Of a DNA stretch of 6,355 bases, positions 1 through 4,959 are shown in pieces; position 1 is the first letter of the stretch; each line of letters begins with the position of its first letter. The notes beneath the pieces were generated by a model. The model saw nothing but the letters and a program-made list of their open reading frames with translations, was not told the DNA's origin and searched no databases. The position numbers were made by a program, and so were the translations under genes. The stretch is from Clostridiaceae bacterium (lineage in GTDB: Bacteria > Bacillota > Clostridia > DSM-8532): NCBI GenBank assembly GCA_012727625.1, contig JAAYGP010000243.1, positions 1 to 6,355 of the forward strand, in the 5' to 3' direction.

Positions 1-254
1 AAACATCCGGCTTTGAGGGGGTTCTGAATGGCTGTTTGAAACCATCTGAAGAATACGCAATTCTTGAAAGTTTTGCACCTGATTTTGAAATTCTGTTTAT
101 CAGCGGCTTTAGAGGAAGACTTGTAATACATTCAAAAAAGACAATAAGTCTCAAATGTGATATTAACCCAACAATAATTAAAGGGGAGAGTTTTTGCTGC
201 AATGGAATGCACAACATAACCCCTTCATCCGGCACTATAGAAATAAAGCTATAA
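1..254 (+). CDS. C-terminal end of an unidentified protein (5' truncated by window edge)
   Basis: An open frame reads from base 3 to the TAA at 252-254 without interruption, giving about 83 residues, and continues leftward out of the window. A TTG at 36 is an in-frame codon but has no convincing ribosome binding site, and the frame is open upstream, so this is probably the tail of a larger gene. The visible part alternates short hydrophobic stretches with polar turns (for example FEILFISGFRGRLVIHS near the middle and GTIEIKL at the end), which suggests a beta-rich C-terminal domain such as those ending many glycoside hydrolases. That is only an impression: I do not recognise the family. It is transcribed toward the minus-strand cluster, and a strong terminator lies 134 nt downstream of its stop. 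No transmembrane segment or signal is visible in this portion. Confidence 0.55.
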   Translation, partial: TSGFEGVLNGCLKPSEEYAILESFAPDFEILFISGFRGRLVIHSKKTISLKCDINPTIIKGESFCCNGMHNITPSSGTIEIKL

Positions 255-387
255 TAAGCCTCCCATTATTGTAATCGGCAGATGCATTATAAATATTGGA
301 TACTTACCTATGCTAAGCATGTGAAAGTTCCGACCGTAAGATTCGCGCATTAAAATAAAATAATGCCTGCCTACACCCAACCATATG

Positions 388-449
388 CAAACCGACCCAT
401 TCAGCATCAGGCTTTACTCCTCCTTGAATGGGTCGGTTTGTGCTTTTTT
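388..449 (+). terminator. Strong rho-independent terminator of the rightward gene
   Basis: A perfect 16-bp inverted repeat, CAAACCGACCCATTCA (388-403) and TGAATGGGTCGGTTTG (425-440), encloses a 21-nt loop. It is followed after three bases by six T residues (444-449). The T run is on the plus-strand side, so it terminates transcription entering from the left-edge gene. On the minus strand the same stem could form, but it is followed by a G/T-mixed stretch without a U tract, so it would be at best a weak terminator or a 3' stability hairpin for the leftward operon. Confidence 0.88.
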
Positions 450-470
450 GTATTCTATTCTAAACCTTTG

Positions 471-533
471 GGGATATACCTAATGATGCTTTAGAGATGA
501 GACATTCCTGGCGATGCTTTGACCCCTGTCTCA
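471..533. repeat. Imperfect 28-nt tandem repeat overlapping a TGAGACA palindrome
   Basis: Read on the minus strand, two units starting AAAGCATC (520 down to 499, and 492 down to 471) line up with a 28-nt period and share roughly 16 of 22 positions. The first 8 bases are identical, then AGG, AT, TC and a final C are conserved. Overlapping them, TGAGACA (498-504) and TGTCTCA (527-533) form a 7-nt inverted repeat with a 22-nt interior. No U tract follows on the minus strand, so it is not a clear terminator for the esterase gene. It may be a remnant of a short interspersed or mobile-element-derived repeat. The family is not identified. Confidence 0.45.
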
Positions 534-537
534 CCTT

Positions 538-1293
538 TCACTTTCTGTTGATCGGAAGCCACTTCAAAACGCTTTGTATCTTTTTATCCCAGAAGTACCA
601 GTCATGATATCCGTGCTCTTCCTCATATGTTGTATCCAGGGAAAGCTTGCGGCAAAAATTATGGAATCTGACATTACATTCGTGGAATACATCCTCCAGC
701 CCAACGCATTGATACAGCTTTGGCTTAAAACCGTCTGATGAGGCAATTTTTTCTGCAAGATAGAATAAGTCATTATTGGTTCCCTTTAATTTTGGTTCCG
801 GACCATATATGTATTCCGCATCAGGTAAATCCGGTTCCTTCATACGTTCAACAATATCCATTACACCGGACAAGCTGGCGGCAGCCGCATATCTTTCCGG
901 AAAATTCAATGCAAGCTTCATTGCGCCATATCCACCCATTGAAAGGCCGGCAACAAAAGTATCCTCTCTTTTGTCGGATACGGGGAAAAGTGATTTTACA
1001 ACGGCAGGCAGCTCTTCACTTATGAATGTCCAGTATTTATTGCCATATCTCATATCCGTATAGAAACTTCTATCCGCTGCGGGCATTATTACTGCCAGCC
1101 CCATCCCTTCCACATACCTTTCAATCGAAGTTCTCCTCATCCATATGGTGTGGTCATCAGAAAGGCCATGAAAAAGATACAACACGGAATGTCCACGTCC
1201 ATCACTAAACCGGTTGTATTGGGGCATTATCACATTCATGCTGCATTGTAATCCAAGAACCGACGACTCAAAATTACACTGAATAAAAGCCAT
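538..1293 (-). CDS. Esterase-D-fold acyl (acetyl/tributyrin-type) esterase
   Basis: This 251-residue alpha/beta-hydrolase belongs to the esterase D / S-formylglutathione hydrolase superfamily (Pfam Esterase), close in style to tributyrin and carbohydrate acetyl esterases. Motifs seen are an oxyanion-region LFHGL at about 40-44, the nucleophile elbow GLSMGG with Ser118, the acid in GLEDVFHECN with Asp201, and the base in GYHDWYFWD with His230. The triad is complete and the length is normal. The start is ATG at 1293, preceded by AGAGGTG with 6 nt spacing. It gives the family-typical N-terminus MAFIQCNFESSVLG. A GTG at 1302 lies inside that ribosome binding site and is unlikely to be used. No signal peptide is evident, so a cytoplasmic enzyme is expected. 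It is the last gene of the leftward cluster, 120 nt after the kinase. Removing acetyl or other acyl groups from imported oligosaccharides is the likely role; the exact substrate is inference. Confidence 0.9.
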   Translation of the reverse strand: MAFIQCNFESSVLGLQCSMNVIMPQYNRFSDGRGHSVLYLFHGLSDDHTIWMRRTSIERYVEGMGLAVIMPAADRSFYTDMRYGNKYWTFISEELPAVVKSLFPVSDKREDTFVAGLSMGGYGAMKLALNFPERYAAAASLSGVMDIVERMKEPDLPDAEYIYGPEPKLKGTNNDLFYLAEKIASSDGFKPKLYQCVGLEDVFHECNVRFHNFCRKLSLDTTYEEEHGYHDWYFWDKKIQSVLKWLPINRK

Positions 1294-1299
1294 TATAAA

Positions 1300-1306
1300 C
1301 ACCTCT
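1300..1306 (-). promoter_or_regulatory. Ribosome binding site that sets the esterase start
   Basis: AGAGGTG on the minus strand ends 6 nt before the ATG at 1293. The alternative upstream GTG at 1302 is part of this Shine-Dalgarno sequence, so the ATG start giving 251 residues is preferred over the 254-residue reading. Confidence 0.8.
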
Positions 1307-1320
1307 TTAATTTATTTTTA

Positions 1321-1361
1321 GTATTGAAAGCATTAAACCGCATTTTAAAAGCATTCAATAC
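1321..1361 (-). promoter_or_regulatory. Intercistronic stem-loop between kinase and esterase
   Basis: GTATTGAAAGC (1321-1331) and GCATTCAATAC (1351-1361) form an 11-nt inverted repeat with a single mismatch. On the minus-strand transcript an inner TTAAA/TTTAA pairing can lengthen the stem. No U run follows, so a classical terminator is unlikely. It could be an mRNA processing or stabilising hairpin, or a palindromic operator ahead of the esterase gene. It sits 27 nt upstream of the esterase ATG, just before its ribosome binding site. Confidence 0.5.
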
Positions 1362-1413
1362 CTTTAGCTGAAATTAGATAGCTCTTCCCTCTCACAAGGC
1401 ATAAAAGAATCTG

Positions 1414-2415
1414 TTATGTTTTTTCCACCTTAATCAATTCTTCTCTTACATTCATGCGAACTGATTCGTCCGTTTTTCCATTCAGCTCTTCCAGAGCCCA
1501 GATAACAGCACCTGCAACAGGTGGCTCCTTAAGAAGATGAAAATTCACTTTGCATTCTATGCCACCTGATACTTCCCTTTTGAACGTTTCAAGAATCAAT
1601 GGATTTTCCCCTTTAGTATAAACCGATCCGGCCATAATTACATCTATCGCGTCTTCTTCTCTAAAATCAAGACGTCGGTATACGCCTATAACAGAACGGG
1701 CAGTTTCCATGCCAATATGGCGCAAAATCTCCATCGCCTGTCTGTCTCCCTTATTGGCTGCATGAAACGCTATTTTGCAGATTAAATGATCCTTTATCTT
1801 TCCGGTATAAAGCTTTTCATATATTGCATCCAATAAATATTCTTCATTGGTTATTTCCAATACTTCAAACAGCATGTCCTTCGTCAGGGTTTTTTCCCCG
1901 CCTCTGTAAAGAGAATTATAAACCGCCATTATGACGGCAGTTTCAATATATCCTCCGCCGGCAAAATCTCCTGTTATATATCCACAGCCCCCCACCTGGA
2001 GCCAGCTGCCATGCCTGTCGATGCCCACACAGCTTGTTCCGGTCCCATTAATGCTGCTGATACCAAAACCCTTATCACTTCCGGCTTTGATTCCAAGAAA
2101 AGCATCATTATAAACTTTGAAATTCACTATGCCAACAGAATTTATTCTTTTACCAATTTCAGCATACTGCCTTTTAACATCCGCTCCCGCTAAGCCGAAA
2201 ACTGCAAAGCCAATATCTTTTAAGCCCAGCCCGCATGTATCCAGTAAGCTCTTAAGATGAGCGCCGAGAACTCTTTGTATTCCGTCATAGCTATCAGAAA
2301 GTCGTTCATGGCTTATGGTTCCCTCTCTTTTAAAACCGATTAAATTACCTTCCGCATCAAAAACAGCATAATGTGTCTTGGTGTTTCCTCCGTCTACGCC
2401 CAGAACATATTGCAT
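1414..2415 (-). CDS. BadF/BadG/BcrA/BcrD-family sugar kinase (N-acetylglucosamine-kinase-like)
   Basis: This 333-residue ASKHA-fold kinase is predicted to transfer phosphate from ATP to a hexose or N-acetylhexosamine in the cytoplasm. The order of motifs is as expected: phosphate-1 GVDGGNTKT (6-14), FGLAGAD (73-79), YNDAF with the probable catalytic base Asp104, phosphate-2 INGTGTSC (122-129), a glycine-rich sugar-site segment GGCGYITGDFAGGG (142-155), and the C-terminal adenosine-site MAGSVYTKGENPLI (261-274). Length matches NAGK-like proteins (about 300-345). The sugar-site segment differs from the GGWGH...GDEGS seen in mammalian NAGK: Trp is Cys144 and the Glu after Asp150 is Phe, so the substrate may differ from free GlcNAc. 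The ATG at 2415 has only a moderate ribosome binding site (AAGGGCGG about 9 nt away). It lies 66 nt downstream of the GH4 gene, which fits co-transcription. A regulatory or reductase-activating BadF role is less likely because no [4Fe-4S] cysteine context is evident. Confidence 0.88.
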   Translation of the reverse strand: MQYVLGVDGGNTKTHYAVFDAEGNLIGFKREGTISHERLSDSYDGIQRVLGAHLKSLLDTCGLGLKDIGFAVFGLAGADVKRQYAEIGKRINSVGIVNFKVYNDAFLGIKAGSDKGFGISSINGTGTSCVGIDRHGSWLQVGGCGYITGDFAGGGYIETAVIMAVYNSLYRGGEKTLTKDMLFEVLEITNEEYLLDAIYEKLYTGKIKDHLICKIAFHAANKGDRQAMEILRHIGMETARSVIGVYRRLDFREEDAIDVIMAGSVYTKGENPLILETFKREVSGGIECKVNFHLLKEPPVAGAVIWALEELNGKTDESVRMNVREELIKVEKT

Positions 2416-2481
2416 GTTAAGTAACCGCCCTTCATAATTATTCTCAACTTTAACAGACCGGGTGCTCTTTAACCTTCGCTT

Positions 2482-3768
2482 CTATCTGTAAAACTGCGGC
2501 AGATAATACCTGTGAGCCTCCATGAGTTCATCCAATGCCCCTTTTATTTGGTTATAATCATTTGCAAGGGGATGAATTAACACCGCCTTGACAGCTTCAT
2601 TATAGTCACCGTATAGTCCGGCTTTAACGGCATGCTTCTCATAAGTTTTAATCATACGCATCATGCCTTTGATATGTTCGTTTACCGGACCTTTGGGTGA
2701 AATGGGAAAAACTCCGTTTTTATTTACTCTGCAGCTTATTTCAACAACATCGTTTTTGTCCATAAAATCCAAAGCTCCGTTGTTTTTTGTATTTACAACA
2801 TGGATTTCATTTTTATCATTGTAAATTGCGCTTATCAATGAAACCGCAGCCTCCGAATACATGGCGCCGCCTCTTTTGTCAAGCATGGGTGGTTTTTCGG
2901 CAAGTCCAGGATTTTGGTACAATAGCAGAAGTTCATTTTCAATCTCCCTGCAAATCTCGCCGCGGGTCTTTTCTTCCTTTAAGAGATACTTTAATTGCCT
3001 GTCCCTGTAATAAAAATAGGTTAAATAACCGCATGGATATGCATTTATTGTCTTAAGCAAACCCGCGTCAAATTCTGAATTCGGGATATTTTTCAGTTTG
3101 CCGGAATTGTCCACCTCCATAAGCTTCTCCGGCAGTATATTCACTCCGTCGCAATAAACGCCGGTAATCCAGCTTAGATGATTCAGTCCCACATAATCGA
3201 TGGTTACGTCGCCAAAGCCATCGGTTAAAGGCTTAAGAGACCTTATCATATAAACAGGGACGTTACACAGGCCTATCATTTTTGTTTGCGTGTGATTTAA
3301 AACAGCTTCCGCAAGCATGCCGGAAGGATTTGAAAAATTAATCATCCAGGCATCAGGACAATATTTCTCAATCATGCCCGCAATTTTCATAAGCTCCGGT
3401 ATGGTTCTCATACCTTTCATAAACCCGCCTATTCCTGTGGTTTCCTGCCCGATCATTCCGTATTTAAGCGGAATTTTTTCATCCTTGACTCTTGCGTCAA
3501 GCTTGCCAACCCTGATCTGGACAATTACAAAATCCGCCTTATGCAAAGCAGCTTCCAGGCTTTCTGTCTTAATTACCTTGCAGTCCATGGAATTGGCTTT
3601 AAGCATTCTTCCTGCCATATCCCCCACAATTTCAAGCCTTTCCTCATCAATATCCATCATGTAAAATCTATCCACAGGCAATTCGTTTTTCCTCTGTATA
3701 AAACCATCTATCAGCTCCGGAGTGTATGTGCTTCCTGCACCTATTACAGCAATCTTTAACCCTTTCAT
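2482..3768 (-). CDS. Glycoside hydrolase family 4, 6-phospho-beta-glucosidase type
   Basis: This 428-residue protein is a GH4 enzyme. These NAD- and divalent-metal-dependent hydrolases cleave glycosides by oxidation at C3, elimination and re-reduction. The N-terminal Rossmann segment VIGAGSTYTPEL (8-19) binds NAD. Other family signatures are QIRVG (84-88), IGQETTGIGG (106-115), NFSNPSG (144-150), the metal-ligand motif CNVP (168-171) and GLNHLSW (194-200, His197). RGGAMYSEAA (299-308) is typical of the 6-phospho-beta-glucosidase branch. From family knowledge, CN(V/I/A)P marks phospho-beta-glucosidases, while phospho-alpha-glucosidases tend to have CDxP and alpha-galactosidases CHS. Candidate catalytic Tyr residues are Tyr244 or Tyr248. 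The start is ATG at 3768 with GGAGGT 5 nt upstream. The next gene is a sugar kinase, and no PTS is present in the window, so the 6-phosphate could be supplied by that kinase. Substrate (cellobiose-, chitobiose- or other beta-linked phosphate) cannot be read from sequence alone. Confidence 0.92.
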   Translation of the reverse strand: MKGLKIAVIGAGSTYTPELIDGFIQRKNELPVDRFYMMDIDEERLEIVGDMAGRMLKANSMDCKVIKTESLEAALHKADFVIVQIRVGKLDARVKDEKIPLKYGMIGQETTGIGGFMKGMRTIPELMKIAGMIEKYCPDAWMINFSNPSGMLAEAVLNHTQTKMIGLCNVPVYMIRSLKPLTDGFGDVTIDYVGLNHLSWITGVYCDGVNILPEKLMEVDNSGKLKNIPNSEFDAGLLKTINAYPCGYLTYFYYRDRQLKYLLKEEKTRGEICREIENELLLLYQNPGLAEKPPMLDKRGGAMYSEAAVSLISAIYNDKNEIHVVNTKNNGALDFMDKNDVVEISCRVNKNGVFPISPKGPVNEHIKGMMRMIKTYEKHAVKAGLYGDYNEAVKAVLIHPLANDYNQIKGALDELMEAHRYYLPQFYR

Positions 3769-3773
3769 GTCTG

Positions 3774-3779
3774 ACCTCC
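3774..3779 (-). promoter_or_regulatory. Strong ribosome binding site of the GH4 gene
   Basis: GGAGGT on the minus strand lies 5 nt before the ATG at 3768. It is the best Shine-Dalgarno match in the window and fits efficient translation of the first gene after the putative operator region. Confidence 0.85.
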
Positions 3780-3852
3780 GTCAAGTTACATGGAACTGAA
3801 TTTTTAAGCTTGCTCCGAAAGGACGCCAAATACTGTTATCAGTGTTTTAAGT

Positions 3853-3880
3853 ATTATAAACAGCCCTTTCAGGTTGATAA
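3853..3880 (-). promoter_or_regulatory. Alternative candidate promoter for the GH4 gene
   Basis: A consensus -10 TATAAT lies on the minus strand at 3858-3853. A 4-of-6 -35 match TTATCA lies at 3880-3875 with a 16-bp spacer. The -35 falls in the loop of the 3863-3893 hairpin. It has a better -10 but a poorer -35 than the 3893-3920 candidate and is further from the operator boxes. Confidence 0.4.
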
Positions 3881-3893
3881 TAACCAAAAGGGC
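3863..3893 (-). promoter_or_regulatory. Stem-loop between regulator and GH4 gene
   Basis: GCCCTTT (3863-3869) pairs with AAAGGGC (3887-3893), and an inner GGTT/AACC pairing closes a short A/T loop, so the stem is about 11 bp with a small internal mismatch. The minus-strand sequence that follows is U/A-rich (TGTTTATAAT) but not a true U run. It may act as a weak terminator or attenuator for transcripts running through from the regulator gene. Transcripts starting at the 3893-3920 promoter would begin inside it and not form the full stem. Confidence 0.5.
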
Positions 3894-3920
3894 ATATAAT
3901 TTCTCCTCAAATACTGTTAA
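3893..3920 (-). promoter_or_regulatory. Candidate promoter for GH4-kinase-esterase, adjacent to operator boxes
   Basis: On the minus strand a -35 TTAACA (3920-3915; 5 of 6 to consensus) is followed by a 16-bp spacer and a -10 TATATG (3898-3893; 4 of 6). The -35 overlaps the edge of one CAGTATTTG box, and the CAGGATTTG box lies just upstream. This is the geometry of AraC-class activation at the -35 element. The imperfect -10 also fits an activator-dependent promoter. Confidence 0.5.
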
Positions 3921-3923
3921 AAG

Positions 3924-4014
3924 TGCGCAAATCCTGTCACCGTTCGTATATTTCTTATCAGTACTTTCTGAATTGCCAGTGTCTGTACTGCGCAAATCCT
4001 GCCACCGTTCATAT
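3924..4014 (-). repeat. 26-nt direct repeat pair upstream of the GH4 gene
   Basis: Copies at 3924-3949 and 3989-4014 are in the same orientation with a 65-nt offset and 24 of 26 identical bases. They begin TGCGCAAATCCTG on the plus strand and differ at one T/C and one G/A. Both lie between the regulator's stop codon and the GH4 gene, in non-coding DNA, which argues for a DNA-binding role. Confidence 0.85.
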
Positions 4015-4034
4015 GTTTTCCTGTTTATAAGCTG

Positions 4035-4910
4035 CTATCTTTTTCTGTATTCCCTTGGTGACATGCCAGTTAATTTTTTAAAACATTTATTAAAGTTGGA
4101 AACAGAGCCAAATCCACAGTCTTCAGCAATTTCAATTATCTTTTTATCAGTGGAAATTAATTCATTCTTTGCGGCACTAACCCGCAGGCATATGATGTAT
4201 TCCATCGGAGTGAATTTGGAAAAACCGCGAAACAAACGGCATAATTTGGATATGCTGATATTGAATTTTTTTGAAAGATCTGAAAGACTAATTTTGCTTG
4301 CAAAGCTTTCCTCAATATATTCCGCGATTTCCTTCAGCTTTTTTGCGTCATGCAGATTAATTCTTTTATCAGGGCAGGAACCCTCTTCAATGTCAAAATA
4401 ACGGATTATATTTGTTAAAAGCTTTAAAAGCAAGGCTTTAATCATTAATTGATAGTGAGGCTTTTTCAAATCGTATTCCTTCTGTATTTCATCCAGAACA
4501 CCGGTGATTTCGCCAATATGAGGGTGGTCATGGGAAAGCTTGTTGCTGAATCTTGAACCTGATTGTTCGAATGGGGACAGATATTCATAATCCAATAAAT
4601 CAGGTCCTCCCGGCCAAATCAATGACGGGCTGAAAAGAATGACCTGCATGACAAGATCCTTATCATCAAAGGCAAGATGAATCTCATCATTGTTAATAAT
4701 AAAAACATCCCCGGGCTCAAAAAAATACTCATGACCGTTAATCAGGTATTTTCCCGTACCCTGCTTAACACGGCATATTTCCAGCTCATTATGCCAGTGC
4801 AGCTTTCTTGAGTCTGAACTCACTCCAATGGTATTTCCAATGGAAAATGAAAAATGTGCCTGTAAGTTCGGTTTTAAATGAGCGCTTTCCTTTTGCCGCA
4901 TTCTGTTCAC
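4035..4910 (-). CDS. AraC/XylS-family transcriptional regulator with cupin sensor domain
   Basis: This 291-residue regulator has two parts. Residues about 37-82 form an AraC-type cupin (HWHNELEICRV, then GHEYFFEPGDVFIINNDEIH) that binds an effector, probably a sugar. After a linker, residues about 190-291 form the double helix-turn-helix DNA-binding domain: helix set one around SLSDLSKKFNISISKLCRLF (208-227), and set two around IIEIAEDCGFGSVSNFNKCF (258-277) ending in the family signature TGMSPREYRK. Length is normal for the class. The best start is the GTG at 4910, with GGATGG 6 nt upstream; an ATG at 4901 is possible but its spacing is poor. The gene begins 49 nt after the DUF4091 hydrolase gene. 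Downstream, before the GH4 gene, lies an array of direct-repeat boxes that it probably binds. It most likely activates this glycan-use cluster when the sugar is present. Effector identity is unknown. Confidence 0.95.
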   Translation of the reverse strand: MNRMRQKESAHLKPNLQAHFSFSIGNTIGVSSDSRKLHWHNELEICRVKQGTGKYLINGHEYFFEPGDVFIINNDEIHLAFDDKDLVMQVILFSPSLIWPGGPDLLDYEYLSPFEQSGSRFSNKLSHDHPHIGEITGVLDEIQKEYDLKKPHYQLMIKALLLKLLTNIIRYFDIEEGSCPDKRINLHDAKKLKEIAEYIEESFASKISLSDLSKKFNISISKLCRLFRGFSKFTPMEYIICLRVSAAKNELISTDKKIIEIAEDCGFGSVSNFNKCFKKLTGMSPREYRKR

Positions 4911-4916
4911 ATTACA

Positions 4917-4922
4917 CCATCC
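4917..4922 (-). promoter_or_regulatory. Ribosome binding site supporting the GTG start of the AraC-type gene
   Basis: GGATGG on the minus strand lies 6 nt before the GTG at 4910, but 15 nt before the alternative ATG at 4901. The spacing favours the GTG. Confidence 0.6.
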
Positions 4923-4959
4923 AAACTATGTATCAAAAGCCGTAAATCCGTTGCCTGTT

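Larger units (their letters stand above)
255..537. other. Convergent intergenic region
   Basis: This 283-nt stretch separates the rightward gene fragment from the leftward esterase gene. It holds a strong intrinsic terminator (388-449), a weak A/T-rich hairpin just before it (GCATTA at 347-352 pairing with TAATGC at 361-366), and a 28-nt-period imperfect tandem repeat overlapping a TGAGACA/TGTCTCA palindrome near the esterase stop (471-533). I see no convincing coding region on either strand. Confidence 0.7.
3827..3925 (-). repeat. 18-nt direct repeat pair in the GH4 leader
   Basis: Copies at 3827-3844 and 3908-3925 are in the same orientation, 81 nt apart. They match at 16 of 18 positions (minus strand: CACT, four variable bases of which two differ, then ACAGTATTTG). 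The upstream copy includes the candidate -35 hexamer TTAACA, and the downstream copy lies in the untranslated leader of the GH4 gene. Confidence 0.75.
3827..4014 (-). promoter_or_regulatory. Putative AraC-type operator array (four CAGKATTTG boxes)
   Basis: Four copies of the core CAGKATTTG occur in one orientation on the minus strand, at plus-coordinates 3993-4001, 3928-3936, 3908-3916 and 3827-3835. The first two read CAGGATTTG and the last two CAGTATTTG. Center-to-center distances are 65, 20 and 81 bp. The 20-bp pair matches the two-helical-turn spacing of direct-repeat half-sites bound by AraC-family dimers such as araI1-I2. The array fills the gap between the AraC-type gene and the GH4 gene. 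Its proximal pair sits at the -35 box of a candidate promoter, as expected for activation. The repeats are visible in the sequence; their binding by the adjacent regulator is inference. Confidence 0.65.

Noticed and set aside
1294..1302. Upstream GTG start for the esterase (254 residues)
   Set aside because: The GTG is part of the AGAGGTG ribosome binding site of the ATG at 1293, and family members typically begin at that Met.
3317..3664. Plus-strand frame of about 115 codons with hydrophobic stretches
   Set aside because: It is fully antisense to the GH4 gene, whose conserved motifs run through the region. No start signal supports it.
2482..3768. GH4 protein as an alpha-galactosidase, alpha-glucosidase or phospho-alpha-glucosidase
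   Set aside because: CNVP at the metal site, QIRVG and RGGAMYS fit the 6-phospho-beta-glucosidase branch, not the CHS- or CDxP-type branches. The exact sugar remains open.
3863..3893. Hairpin as a clear intrinsic terminator of the AraC-type gene
   Set aside because: The following bases are mixed U/A/G without a continuous U run, so it is listed only as a stem-loop of uncertain role.
3804..3995. Minus-strand 63-codon frame in the gap before the GH4 gene
   Set aside because: It starts with a TTG inside a repeat copy, too close to its AGGA for normal spacing, and resembles no family. The direct repeats and promoter-like elements explain the region better.
3827..4014. CRISPR-like array
   Set aside because: There are only two copies of each repeat, spacings are unequal (65, 20, 81), and no cas gene is present. 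The geometry fits regulator half-sites better.
3874..4401. Plus-strand open frame of about 175 codons
   Set aside because: Most of it lies antisense to the DNA-binding domain of the AraC-type gene, it has no recognisable domain and no good ribosome binding site. It is a shadow frame.
4936..4955. Possible fifth operator box upstream of the AraC-type gene (GGATTTACGG on the minus strand)
   Set aside because: It shares only GGATTT and a few flanking bases with the CAGKATTTG core, which is too weak to claim in A/T-rich DNA.
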